Shown: positions 12,307 to 24,440 of the stretch, piece by piece
Layout: each line of letters begins with the position of its first letter
Position numbering within the stretch: position 1 is the first letter of the stretch
NCBI GenBank assembly: GCA_025667525.1
Contig: CM046877.1
Span: 32,012,255 to 32,076,254 of the forward strand
DNA: 64,000 bases
Direction of reading: 5' to 3'
From: Glebionis coronaria
Lineage: Eukaryota; Streptophyta; Magnoliopsida; Asterales; Asteraceae
Position numbers and translations under genes: made by a program
The notes under the pieces: model-generated
What the model was told of the DNA's origin: nothing
Database searches by the model: none
What the model saw: the letters and a program-made list of their open reading frames with translations, nothing else

Positions 12307-13823
12307 TTCTACATAAATAAGTTCAAATTATTAGTATTTTTGATAAATACATTCAAGAAAATAAAATTACCCCGGTATATAAACCATAGTATTTTCCTTG
12401 GATCTAGAACCTATATTGACATAAATCCATTACATCAGTTGATCTGCTAGTAATGAACTTATTCAACATTGTAACTTGTCGAACAATTTATTAGCAAACC
12501 ATTTCCAATTTCTAGATATTTTAAGGGATTTACATTACCAAAAAAACGTTTTGCATTGTAAACATGTTTCATCCCTTCCGAATACCTTATGTTTCCAGAT
12601 CTCACTGAGTAACTTAATTAATTCGTCTAATCTAAAGAACGTAAAAATTATCACACGAATTCTCATTCTATGAAAAGTTTTCTCTCCATCACAACATCAT
12701 CTAAATCTCATATGACGATATTGTGATTTCAAGTGTCCGTCAATTAGATGGTATTCAACTTATTTTAAGGGTATAAATTTGATATCAAAATCAATGTATG
12801 GAGAAGCATGCATACATCTCCATATCATAAGTTTAATATAACATTTAATAAACTTTTTCACGAGACTAAATTTCTACATATATTATGTTGAGGTATTGGT
12901 TAAAACCAATTAAAGAATTTTACCCACAACTATTCACAACGTACTTTTGCTAAAACTCGGCTACGCACAAAGCAATAACCTTATTCATTGTGTTTCAGAT
13001 GTGAATTTGCGCTAAATCAACCTTAAAGTGTAATACAAGTAATAATCTTAGGTAATTCCAATTTTGACGCACAGGCAAGCTGGGAATTTGGTCAGCGACA
13101 ATGGCATAACCTCCTTCCTTAGCCGGGTACATGACCAGCAACGCGTTATACCCACTTTATAGTTTATCAAAATTGAGTAGGCCATTAAATTATTATTGTA
13201 AATCACCAATCAACGTAATTCTATGTAATTTAGATCTCAAAACAAATCTTAATTTTAATATGATTTAGTCCATATTATTTTTCTTCAAAAATTACCCTTG
13301 TTTACAACATACTTAAAAAACGTATGAAAACAAATAGATAAAAAACACTAAATCATAAACACATAATAACAATTATATGTGCAATTAAATAAATCAAATA
13401 GCCACATGCAACTAATTTCATTCAATAAATTGAAATCTATGGTTTTTATGATTATAGAAAGTCTTCTCTAGTTCTAGATTTATTGAAACAAAAAACATGT
13501 AACACATTCAATTTTTATGATCCATGAAAAAACATGCATGTTCATCATGGATCCACCCACAAATCTTAACAATTAACTCTCTACGGATCGTAACCCAAAA
13601 AAACTACATGTCATAACAATTAATCATGTAATTTTAATCTAAAACATACAATCATGTACATTTTAGGGTTTCAAAAAAATTTTATTAAAAAAATCGACCA
13701 AAACAAATTTTTAAAAATACAAAACCCTAATTTTTGAGAAAACCTAAAAAAAATGAAGTTTTAACCCAAAACAATTATTGGTTAAAAAATTTAGATTTTT
13801 CGATAATTATAACATGTCAAAAA
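12307..13823 (-). mobile_element. Leader of the decayed copia element
   Basis: This 1.5-kb stretch between the primer-binding site and gag has no coding features. It is AT-rich with many aaaccct words. A leader this long is unusual for copia; nested insertion or a mis-placed LTR edge could explain it. Confidence 0.5.
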
Positions 13824-13837
13824 GGCTCTTGATGCCA
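13824..13837 (-). other. Degenerate primer-binding site (initiator tRNA-Met)
   Basis: The minus strand reads tggcatcaagagcc, one substitution and one insertion away from the usual plant primer site complementary to initiator tRNA-Met. It lies directly inside the LTR edge. Confidence 0.55.
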
Positions 13838-14559
13838 CAGAAGGTTTATTATTCATAACAATTATAAAACCCTAAACGAGATCAAAACACATATAGCGGA
13901 AGCGATTTAACAAGATCATTAATTAACACAATTATAATTAATCGAGTTAGGGTATACGTGCCTTTTGTAAAGCAATTCCCTCGAACAAAACCTAATTCAC
14001 CAAATTAGGATTTACGTATGATCACCAAGATATAGTCTATAATAAGACTATATTATGTTCTTGTACACACGTAATACAACGAGCTAACATTAAGTCTAGT
14101 ACGTTTAAATCGAGCTACTATGCCTTGTAGTAAATCTACCCAACAACCCTAGAGAGGGGCTAGGACTAGATTATAATCTTAAATCGAATACCAAGAAAAC
14201 CAACCGAAACTCTTTGTGGTGTTTGGTGTTGCGATCGGCCAAAGAAAGAAAAAGAGAAGGGATAAAAAATTATGACTATTAAGGGTGTTTATATAGAAAA
14301 TTAAACTTGAGGCCCAAGTTTAATTAATACCCTTTACCCCCTCCCCTTTTGACCGACTATGCGTCTCACCCTAGGGGTGTTTCGTAAAAATTTTCCTCCT
14401 TCCTTTTTGTTCTATAACGATCGTTTATACTTAACTTTTAATAAATAACATTTGTTATATTGTATAGCTCGATTTAATTTAATAAATAAAAACATTTATT
14501 AAATAACTAACTCTTTACTTATTGTGTGCAATCCCGTAATCTCGAGTTCGATCCTAACA
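13838..14559 (-). repeat. LTR of the decayed copia element
   Basis: In element orientation it begins tgttaggatcgaac at 14559 and runs to the primer site, about 720 bp. The start motif and its position next to the primer site support a 5' LTR. The matching 3' LTR was not found on the left side, and the inner edge is approximate. Confidence 0.65.
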
Positions 14560-14904
14560 CACGACTACTAAATTTATGTCCATAAACTTTCAATACCGAG
14601 TTCAATAGCACGAAATGATACTTCCACATCTCCCGTCAAAAACCTCTTCCATCTCCATTATGTGTTACGTAAATAATGTACTTAATCCGAAATTTAGGTT
14701 ATTCGGATGTATAAAACTCTTTCTTGGAATTTCGGATACCTGAATTAAAAAATATTATGTCACATAAATGTTACTTGTTCTGAAATTTTGTGTATTCGGT
14801 TATATAAAACTTTTATCAATATTTTCCATATACGAAATAATGAAGTAAAATGCCATTTAGATTTATGTTTATATACGTAATATGTTTGAGTTTAACCTAA
14901 ACAC

Positions 14905-15476
14905 TAGGGCTGTAAACGAACCGGGCGAACATGAACGAAGCTTTGTTCATTTTTGTTTATCTAATTAACCGGTCAAATAAATGAACACGAGCACTTAAAC
15001 GGACGAATTTTTTTGTTCATGTCTGTTTATTAAGAAAATAAGTTGTTCATCTTTGTTTATGTTCGTCCATTAAGAAACTAAACAAACCTTAAACGAACAT
15101 AAACGATCGAAAATAAATGAACGTAGAAAAAAACCATAAAATTTCTCAAAATATGCATAAAATCGTGTTTTATAAGTTTTATTTGGTTTAAATATATCAG
15201 TTTTGAAAGTATACAGTTTTAAAAGTATACAGTTTAAAAAATGATATACGAACATGAAGAAATAAATGAACATACACGAGCGTTAACGAATGCCATAATC
15301 GGACGTTCACAACATAAATGAACGGACGTGACTTTTGTTCATGTTCGTTCATTTAACTAGACGAACTTAAAATTTTGTCCATGTTCGTTCATTTAATAAA
15401 TAAACGAACATAAACGAACTTTTTACCGAACGGATCATGAAATGTTCGTTGAACGCTCAGCTCGTTTACAGCCCTA
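14905..15476. mobile_element. 572-bp hAT-type MITE
   Basis: The ends tagggctgtaaacga and tcgtttacagcccta are 15-bp perfect inverted repeats. A perfect 8-bp direct repeat, ctaaacac, flanks the element (14897-14904 and 15477-15484), which is diagnostic of hAT insertion. The interior consists of many inverted gttcgttcat / atgaacgaac words and has no transposase, so it is non-autonomous. Confidence 0.93.
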
Positions 15477-15529
15477 CTAAACACCAAGTGATTGAAGATT
15501 TCAATATTTTACATAAAAGCTAGAAATGG

Positions 15530-15724
15530 TTAAATCGCGACATGCATATCCTCCGCCACAGGCATATACTCCATTGTCAAAATATGCCGACACAATGGAC
15601 AAGATGAGTGAGAGTCAAACCATTTGTCAAACCATGTGACATGAAACACATGTTGGCACGTAGGTAGTACCCTAACCTCGTCACCGTCTTCAAAGTCTCC
15701 CAAACAGATGCGGCAATTGGTCAC
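15530..15724 (-). pseudogene. RING-H2 zinc-finger fragment (ATL/E3-ligase type)
   Basis: The frame encodes [20 protein letters not shown], then QHVFH, then a Trp-rich segment with SHSSCPLC, which is the RING-H2 core of plant E3 ubiquitin ligases. The Cys expected three residues after the second His is Trp here (codon tgg at about 15631-15633), so one zinc ligand is missing. There is no ATG: the frame opens with GTG directly after a stop, and no transmembrane or N-terminal part lies upstream. It is 64 residues against more than 150 for whole family members. It is probably a broken copy, or an exon of a gene whose other exons I cannot see. Confidence 0.6.
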
Positions 15725-15800
15725 CTAGCTCTCACTTATTGGATAACTAGCTGTGGGTAGGCTTTTTAGAATCCTTCTCTTTAGTGGTTGTGTAACTTGT

Positions 15801-17015
15801 TTTTGGCGTGTATGAACTATGTTACAAAACCACGCCACGAATATTATACCAAAATGCATATGAATGCTGCTATGGTATACATTACCCAACTGTGTCCGCT
15901 GGCAGGGTCTGCTGACGGTGGTGTGGAGATGGTGGTTGGGTGGTGGTCATGGTGGTTTGTGTGTTTATCAAAGTGTGTAGTCAGTCTGTAAAATGGTTGA
16001 AGTGTGTTTTCATATGTAGTGTGTAAATTGGAGTGTACCCTATAAGTGGAAATTTTGTTACCACAGTATTAATAGGAAGTGTGTTGAATCACCCAAATTA
16101 ATATTTAACCTAGAATTATAAATCATAAATCATTTTCCTACCCTAGTTTCAGTTTGGCGTGGGTGAGCTATGTAATGAAACCACAGCACGAATATGATAC
16201 CAAGCATGCATATGACTTCTACAATGGTATATATTACCCAGGTGGTTCCGCTGGCGGGGTCTATTGGCGGTGGTGGTGGAGATGGTTATTGGGTGGTGGT
16301 AATGGTGAGGATGTGACGAGACATCAAGTGGAACTGATGGTGGTTGGGTGGTGGTGATGGTCGTTTGTGTGTGTAGTCAGTGGATATAATAAGCTTGAAT
16401 CACAGCTTAAACATAAACCATAAACTAATAAACACAAAAAGTATCAACACATGAACATAGAATCGCAACATTCCATTAATCAACAAGCTAAGTTTTTCCT
16501 AATTAGTAAACTTATCAAAATGGAAATTCTGTTACCACTAGGTAGTGTCTGCAGATGAAATTGGCAAATAAGATGTAGCAAACTAATTTTTATTATTTTG
16601 GATAATTCTTGAAATGCCCTAACATCACTCATCATTTCTTTTTTTGCACCCACCAAACTAAAATTTCTTTAAATACCCTATGCCACTTACGCAACTTAAT
16701 GAAATTTCTCAAATATTTTATTTTATTTTTGTACTAATTTGCATAAGTCGCATGGGGCATTTAGAGAAATTTTGATTTGGTGGGTGCAAAAAAAGAAATG
16801 ATAAGTGATCTTGGGGCATTCCAAGAATTATGCCTTTCTTTTTTGGCACAATGTACGTATGCATGTATCTTATGTAGTGTGTTTATCAAAATGTGTAAAA
16901 ATGGTTATTAGGTAGTGTGTTTCTATAAGTGGAAATTCTGTTACCACAGTATTAATAGGTAGTGTAAGATGGTTGAATCACCCAATTAATATGTAACATA
17001 AAATTATAAATTTAA
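15801..17015 (+). repeat. Old imperfect tandem duplication
   Basis: 15801-16130 and 16151-17015 are diverged copies of one segment. Both contain a block around gcacgaatatgata ... attaccca, a ggtggtg-rich run, and the phrase gttaccacagtattaatagg. The second copy is expanded by other DNA, including the fold-back element at 16600-16834. The frames over the ggt-rich parts (Trp/Gly-rich) are not convincing proteins. Confidence 0.6.
16600..16834. mobile_element. 235-bp fold-back MITE
   Basis: Two arms of about 95 bp are inverted copies of each other. Left to right the first arm has ataattcttgaaatgccc, tcatttctttttttgcaccc and ctaaaatttct; the second arm has the reverse complements in reverse order. 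The loop is short and AT-rich. I could not settle the target duplication. Confidence 0.8.
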
Positions 17016-18177
17016 ACAATAAGTTACATAAAGTAAAGTAGTGAAGAAAAATTTGTGGTAAGTATAATGTATGAAATGTCAAGTATTATGATGAAGAATA
17101 TGAGGAAATTATTTACGCTTGTTCGTCTTGAGTTTCTGCTAGACATTGATATGCTTATTATTGCAATACATATAAATAGAAACTATATATGTGTGTGACT
17201 TGCTTGACATGCTATAACTTGAACAAGTTTGTTTTTTATAACTAAAATGGGATTATTTATAAGTTTCAAAGTGACAATATATATATCTCCATTTTATAAT
17301 CAATTTCAACCAAATTTTCGGTTATTCGAATATGCATAGTTATGAACAATAGGTCAGGTTTCGTTTTTTCGTGCTTTTTACAAATGTTTTGGAACGTAAT
17401 TTTATTTTTACATATTATATCATACTCCCTTATAAAACAATTCACATGTTATTTTTTATAAATATTCGAAATTTCAAGCTAAAACATATTAAGTCATTTG
17501 TACAACATACTAAGCCATTTTTAAAGTACTTAAAACATAGAATTATAACATATATTGCATTAAACTCTATCATTAAAATACCCATCACTCCATTTTAAAA
17601 TTAAAATAAAACATGGTACATGTATTAATACTTGAAATTTTTAATTTATAATACATAATACTATTTGTACAAGCAAAATAAGCATACATACTAAAAGTAG
17701 AAAGTTAAACAATGTAATTATACTATTAAAACAACATATCATATTAAATTCTATAATTAAAACACCCACTCACCTTATTTTACAACTAAAACAACATACA
17801 CTACAAGTATTAATACATAATTAGAAATCAATTAAAACATAAAAGCATAATTTAATACTAATATTAGAACTAATTAATACATAATAATTAATACACACTT
17901 AAAAATAAAAATAATTAATACTAATTAATTAATATAACTAATACACCTCATTACTTAAAAATACAATTATATATACACATTATACATCAATTAATGATAG
18001 TGTACTTAATTGGATTTGTTCGTAATTACTTACTAGTTTATTTATTGAATAAGATAATATAGTAGTAATTCTTAAGTTAAGAGTGGTGTTTATATCCTTG
18101 TTACAAAACAACATAAGAATTACTACTATATTTTCCTATCCAACAAATAAACAATTAATTAATTTCTAAATTGGATT
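17016..18177. other. AT-rich intergenic DNA with one hairpin
   Basis: No gene seen. 18058-18133 contains the inverted pair atagtagtaattctta / taagaattactactat separated by about 40 bases, which may be a small MITE. Confidence 0.5.
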
Positions 18178-18206
18178 GTACTCACCTCATTGCCATTACA
18201 AGGTTG
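18178..18206 (+). repeat. Left copy of direct repeat flanking the TyrA relic
   Basis: gtactcacctcattgcc followed by attacaaggttg recurs, with two differences, at 18739-18768, directly after the arogenate dehydrogenase relic. Confidence 0.75.
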
Positions 18207-18353
18207 TGGTGGTGGTGAGTTGCTTTATTCAAATAATCATGCACCCAATAAACTAGTAAGTAACATCTAAGTATGTATTCCATTATTTCTATTATCCCCA
18301 ACCATCCCTACAAAGCAGGGCGTCGTATTCTCAACCATCCGACACTGACATAG

Positions 18354-18739
18354 ATACTATTACCACCTAGTCTTCTTCTTCGCAACACCACCACACCAAA
18401 CCGTCATAATTTCCAAATATCCTCCAAAGAAGCCAATGATAATTATCTTCCGCTCAACTTCAGATCAAAAATGGATGATAATACCCTAAAACTTGCTATA
18501 GTAGGATTTGGGAAGTTCAGTCAATTCCTAGCAAAGACGCTAGTTCGCCAGGGCCACAAAGTTATAGCATATTCCCGCAGTGATTACTACGTTGTTGCTG
18601 AGCTTGGCGTCGAATTCTATTCAAATGCCGACGAACTCTGTGAACAACAACCAGTCTACGACTAAAGAAATGAAATTGAAGTTTGATATTCAGAATAACA
18701 TGGATCATGATGTGTACCTCAATCCTCTCTACTGAAAAG
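18354..18739 (+). pseudogene. TyrA: Arogenate dehydrogenase N-terminal relic
   Basis: Arogenate dehydrogenase makes tyrosine from arogenate in plastids. The frame from 18471 (MDDNTLKLAIVGFG, LAKTLVRQGHKVIAYSRSDY, LGVEFYSNADELCEQQP) is the NAD(P)-binding start of the plant enzyme. The third Gly of the nucleotide-binding loop is Ser. Upstream, the same frame stays open from 18354 without an ATG and reads as a Ser/Leu/Arg-rich plastid transit peptide (PPSLLLRN, RHNFQISSKE); the original start has apparently been lost. After the stop at 18663, about 50 bases of unrelated DNA intervene. Then CTSILSTEK, the next conserved piece of the enzyme, appears in another frame at 18713-18739. Everything beyond is missing. 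This is clearly dead, about 15-25% of the family's length. Confidence 0.85.
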
Positions 18740-18768
18740 TACTCACCTCATTGCCGTTACCAAGGTTG
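18739..18768 (+). repeat. Right copy of direct repeat flanking the TyrA relic
   Basis: See 18178-18206. The relic ends exactly where this repeat begins. Confidence 0.75.
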
Positions 18769-19466
18769 ACCATTTGATAATACTCTAGTTTAAAATGAAC
18801 CCAATTTTTTACAATGAATTTGATTCTAAAATTTTGTGTCACGTGAATATTGTACTTAATTCGAATTATTTGGTATTCGAAATTATATGTAACTTCTATC
18901 CAAAGTTTCAGATACATAAATTAAAAAAAATTTATGTGAGGTAAATGTTGTTCACAAAATTTGGATATTTGGATATATAAACTTTTTCCGAAATTTTGAA
19001 TATCCTAAATTCAAGAGTAAAGCGCCATTTAATTTTAAATTCATATCGAACTATGGTTTTTGGATACAATATGCTAAACGTGTTGTTTTAAATAAGGAAC
19101 TGATGGAGATTATGGATGGGAGGTTACATATTTCCTTGGAAGCAGCTAGTGGAATCCTTGATGTCAGAATTCACGTATCGAGCAGTGGTGCCAGACTTCG
19201 CGTATGCAACCTCTTTTTGAGTTTTATGCATCCTTGACTGCACTCCTTGCAACCTTGGTGTCCAAGATCGTAGGTGAAGAGTTGTCAACATGTCTATCTG
19301 TTTTCATCTGTGAAATTGTTTATTCAAATCAGTTATAATGTGTAGGGTGCTCGAGCAATTCATATACTCTAGTATTTATAGATGATAAGCTTCGGGTATT
19401 TGTAACTCCATGTTTCTTTGTATTCCTGAGGGTGTAAATACAGTTATTATTTCTTTCTTGTAACAA
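18769..19466. other. Intergenic DNA
   Basis: No gene supported; a short open frame near 19105-19215 (MDGRLHISLEAASGILD) is unrecognised. Confidence 0.4.
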
Positions 19467-19584
19467 CAAGATGCTTCTTATTCTATTCTGTAAAACTGGA
19501 AGTAACGCATGATCTTTAGCATTCTAAAGATGCTTCGTATTCTATTATGTAAAACTGGAAGTAACGCATGATTTAGTATTCTGA
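19467..19584 (+). repeat. Tandem duplication, ~60-bp unit, two copies
   Basis: gtaaaactggaagtaacgca and its flanks occur twice, 60 bases apart, with a handful of substitutions. Confidence 0.85.
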
Positions 19585-19609
19585 AGATGCCAAGGTGATC
19601 CTCGATCCT

Positions 19610-19975
19610 CTAGAGTCGTGCTCTGTCTCCAATCTCTCTAAACACACTTTGTCGTAAGTGTGCCCCCGCATCCTCTACACGGATCTCTAGCAATCCCAAG
19701 TGAATCATGTAGGACTGCGACCTGCTGCTCAACAGCCTTGGCTCTAGTCTACAGTCTCTCAATATTATTCTATGTCGACTCGAACCTATCGAACGGGATG
19801 TCTGCAAGTTATCAAGGATCGGCTAGATTTGTCCATCGTGGCGAATAAGTCTTGTCACAAGTAACGGGATAGTACCATGAATGGGCTCACCGGTGATTGG
19901 ATGAATCTAAGCTCCTGTGGAGCTCTCTCCAAACTCATAAGTACTAGGCTCTCCCTCATGGTCTCTCCATTCGCT
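19610..19975 (-). pseudogene. Coding relic, possibly of a retroelement accessory frame
   Basis: On the minus strand one frame reads WRDHEGEPSTYEFGESSTGA, stop, IHPITGEPIHGTIPLLVTRL, IRHDGQI, stop. A shift to another frame then gives FDRF..., TRAKAVEQQVAVLHDSLGIA, a coiled-coil-like segment. Acidic/Ser-rich followed by coiled-coil is the layout of the extra frame upstream of gag-pol in the gypsy element at 31040-32254. The two are not clearly homologous by eye, so the link is only a suggestion. Three or more lesions show it is dead. Confidence 0.4.
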
Positions 19976-22900
19976 GCATAATTTATTAGATGTGTCAGTT
20001 ATTCTAACAAAACTTAAGACATCCATTTACAAAAATCTATTAGGGTATCATAGTGTAAATTAGGGCTTCACACTTTTAAAAATCCCTTTTGACACATTTT
20101 ATCAAAACTTGTTGTGCATTTTAAGTAAGCATGTTTTTCTTGTATTTATTTCTTAACTTCGTTTCAACATAACTAATCCATATAAAGGCATCATATCACA
20201 AAACTCTTAAAGTTGATAAATATATGAACAAACATTATGATTACCGAATCAGATTCGTAAAACAATACCTTAATTTTCAACATACAACAATAGGTACAAA
20301 TTAATCGATAACGTCACCACTGATCAAACACACATGTTCACTACGAAAACAAATAAAATAATCTCATTTTAGAAAAGAAAATTTACAATAGAAATCTTCG
20401 ACGTCATTGATAGTTGTATTTTCACACTCGTTTAGGAAAACGAGGTAAAAGCGGTAAGTATTAAGTGTTCGTCTAGGAAAACGAAAGCACTTATGACCCT
20501 TTTGTGTGGGATCGTTCTCAAGGAGGCTTGGTGTGTGTGTTAAGAAATTATTAAATGTTAGTGATTATGATTATGAAGAAAGAAAAGAGAAAATGATGGC
20601 GGTTACGATTCTAAATTAAACTACGACGAATGACGAAAACGTAAAAACTGTGAAACGTGACGAAATTTAAAAAATTAATCTAAAAATAATTAAAAATCAC
20701 AAACAAATCTAAAATAATATAAATAAAAATAAAAATTTGACAAAAATATTTTAAAACTTATTTCTAATTTAATATTTAATTTTAAATGCTATTTAAAGCC
20801 TTAAAATTCAATAAAATTAAAAATAAATACAAAATATGATTTTATCCAATTAGAACCTTACTTATATTACATAAAAGCTAAAAAGTATTTTTCTTGAATT
20901 TTTTAAACTATTTTTCTATTTTTTATGACTAAAAACACTTTTTAAATCAAAATAATGATTAAAAATAATAAAATAATGCTAAAATTAATTTTACTTTTCA
21001 AAAAATCCTATTTTATGATACTAAACAGTAGAAAAATGAAAAAGTTTGAAAAAAATATTTTTATCACTAAAAGACAAAATGGCTTAATTAAAAATCTAAT
21101 TAAAATCAAATTAATTCTAAAAAGTAATTAAAAACAGTGAACAGTGAATTTTATTTACTAAAAATCTTAAGTTAATATTCTGAAACTAGGAAAATTGGAA
21201 AAACTAAAAAATGATACTTTTTTACACTACAGGACAAAACTCAGATTAATAAAACTAACTTAACTTAAAATAATTCTAGAAAATGATTAAATAAAGTTAA
21301 AAATGAAATTTATTTTGTAAAAACCTTAAAATACTTGTCTTAAAACAAGAAAATTGAAAAGACACAATTTCAACAACTTTTAGCTCTAAATGACAAAAAC
21401 AGAATAATTAAAAATCTAATTTAAATTGAACTTATTCTAAAAAAAACAAATGAACAGTAATTTAAAATTTAACTTCACTAAAATTATTAAAATAAATTGA
21501 CAAGCCCGAGAAAAATAAAAATACTAAAAATCCTTAATTTCACCCACTAAATACAAAAAAACTAAAAATCAGATAGTGATAGGTTAGGTTTCTTTGTCTG
21601 GTAGTGTAGCAGTGGCTACACTTGTGCTAACAGTGGGAAGTTTTTTCCCACTGCTTAGTCTAAAATTAAGATCTGGTGACCTTTTGGCTTAGGAAAGCCT
21701 TACTGTTGAGTTTTTCTTGGAATCAAGGGCACCCCTACACTCAGTGGAGTGTAGGGAGTCAGATAGAACACAAAAGCAGCAAGTTATAACACAAAGATCA
21801 CACAGAAAGCATGCAATATCAAGTTTCTGATGAGCATATATGACAGGAAATGAATTGCTGATTCAAAGTGCAATAAATTGAATAAAAACCATCTAAATCA
21901 AGCTCAAATCATCACAAAACCATCCTTATCTGATATGCAACCCTAAATCACATGTTAATCTATCAATCAATAAAGTTTAAATACACAGATTACTAAAACA
22001 AATCAGTTTTTAGGCTTAATGGTTTTTGACTGTTTTTCCCAACTTTTTAAGCATGCAATCTTTGTGTAAAACTACAAAACTTGAAAAGCACCACATATAT
22101 CACCTAATACTAACTTAGAGAAGGTATTTGACTGATTTAAACCACTCTTGTGTAACCCCAAAACTGATTTAACCCCAAGCCCAAACACCCATTTAACTTT
22201 CTGAAATATGATTTTTAAAAGTACGAGTTTGTTAACAAAGACTCAAAGTGTATCTTACACCTAAATTATGCAACAAACCTCAAACAACACACCACAAGTA
22301 AGTTATAACAGCCAAGAACACATATATCATGTCATACTTTGAAACAGAAATATGACAATCATAAAATAAAATGAAAAGGCCTTTAGACAAACCTCAAGAA
22401 CATACTATCCATGCTCTTAACTTAATGAGCTTATGTATTTTGCAAAAACAAATACAAGCTTCCAATCACCTGCTAGGATGTAACAAACGTGACAATGTTA
22501 AACAACAATCAAACTGAATGCCTCTTTCTTACTTTCTGAAAAAAATTTGAACAATGAAACAAATCAACAAACAATTCAAACCTCACTTGAGCTTGATATT
22601 CAACAAGAATGTCAGGCTCAAATGATCAGTTTAAAGAGCTTGGACGAACACAATATCAAAAAGAAAAACTTTGGTCAATTTCAGTCACCAAAGAAAATTT
22701 TAAAAACAGAATGTTTAAACCACAATTTTCACATTAATCTTGCAACAATAAAAGTAAATGGGATCTTTGTTTCTCATCAACATCTCAACACCTCTTTTTT
22801 CTATTTCATAAAAAAAGGATTTACAGGGAAGTGACAAAGGAGAAAAAAAAGAACAAGAAAAATGGAGAACTAAGGTGCCTTATATAATGGCATATAAAAA

Positions 22901-24440
22901 CTATTAATACTAGCAAACCTTAACTTTGATCTTCCAGTTTTGCCCTCAAACGAATATAGGATATCCTTTTTTTGAAAAATGTCCTTGTGGCTTCATGTGA
23001 CTGATGCAGGGTTCTTGATTGATCCTGGCCATAGGTTTTTGTGTGGGGAACACTCCAATCAATCCAAGTCGTCCATTATCTGAGCATCTTTGTCTTCTTG
23101 CTTATGTTTGAGTCAAAAACATGTGAGGGGGTAGGTCATGTAGTTAAGTTGGACGTTAGGTGGCATGTGGGATGGGTTTAGGGACCCTTATATATAGTTC
23201 TGGAAAGATTTGGTGTAAACCCCTTTGGTTAAGGCTTAATTCGTTATTAGGGTTTAAGTTTGGGAGGGGATGATGAACAAGGAAGTTAGATCACGATTAG
23301 GGGTGGATTTGTTTAAAAATTATGTTTCCCTCATTTATGTAACTGATTAACTTAATCAGTTAATAAAATAGAAAGTGGATTGGTGACATGTGAGTTTGGG
23401 ACATTTTGATTGGGTGTGGGGTGGAAGTGGGTGATGTGTCCAAGTCTGATTGGTGGTAATGAGTTTTGATGTCTGGACAACTTAGGTCCTTTAATTCCCA
23501 TGTTATGTTCATTTGAAGTTTGGCAGCCACAACTTGAACATTCCTTTGTAATCATAGTTTCAAAATTTATACTTTTGTCACAGATATTTTCCACAAGTAT
23601 TTTCAAGGGTTTATATTGTAATTTCTTGAATCTTCAAGGACCATTCATGACATGTATTCAAATTTGAAGGTCTATTCTTGTATTCTTGACTTTGTGGAGG
23701 ACTAATATTGACAAGTCTTTATATTTAAGGGACCATTCTTGCCAATTCTTCAAAGTTGAGGGTCCTTTTTGTAATTTTGACAAACTTTAAGGACCAAACT
23801 TGTAATTATAAATATACAAGGGTTTAAAGTGTCAATTATTCAATATTGGAGGACCCTTCTTGTACAATCTTCAATTCTTCAAGGGTCTTTCTTGGAAAAT
23901 CAACTCTAGGGCCCGGTTCATTGTGCGGCTTCATTTCCCATGTTCGTTTTTACTTGTTTCTTGTGATCTTTTGCCATTTTCTCTATATTTTGTACCTAAA
24001 ATACACATGGAACAAACACAAGCATATATTTGGCATATTTCATGATATTTTAACCGTTTTAAGCCCGTTTCGGACGATGAGACTATGTATAAAAGCAGTC
24101 TCATCAGTCATTAATGAAATTAGACAATTAAATGTGAAATTTCGGATGAAATCAAATAATAACAAAAATTTATGACATCGGCAGCGATCATAACGCACAT
24201 GCACAATAAAAATAACTTTCGAGAATTAGAACGTGAGAGTAGATGTGATAAGGTTTTGCAACCAGCCTTTGAAAGCAATGCGGAAAAAAATGTATGGTCT
24301 TGTTCTATTTAGCAAAGAATATAATTCAGCAAAAACAAACAATGAGCACAATACTTGAAAATGACCTAGCCTTCTGTGTCAACACCAAAAATTTTGTGTC
24401 AGCAAAGAGAACCTTATTTTTGTTGTCATAAACTTGTGAC
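19976..24440. other. AT-rich intergenic DNA
   Basis: No supportable gene over 4.4 kb. 20400-20520 repeats aggaaaacga words. 21590-21665 contains small hairpins (gtgtagcagtggctacac; gtgggaagttttttcccac). 22870-22885 on the minus strand is a TATA-like ttatataaggc, but no coding sequence follows. 23590-23900 is a degenerate run of phrases like aaggaccattcttg and aattcttcaa about 50 bases apart, probably decayed tandem or LTR DNA. Confidence 0.45.

Noticed and set aside
15788..16357. Trp/Gly-rich proteins at 15788-15991 and 16154-16357
   Set aside because: They translate ggtggt-rich DNA of an old duplication; the frame is not conserved between the two copies.
19605..19620. cctctagagtcg as cloning-vector polylinker contamination
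   Set aside because: Only about 12 bases match and no further vector sequence adjoins.
22547..22880. Gene with TATA-like ttatataagg on the minus strand at ~22880
   Set aside because: No coding-like frame follows on either strand; the plus frame at 22547 is AT-rich and unrecognised.
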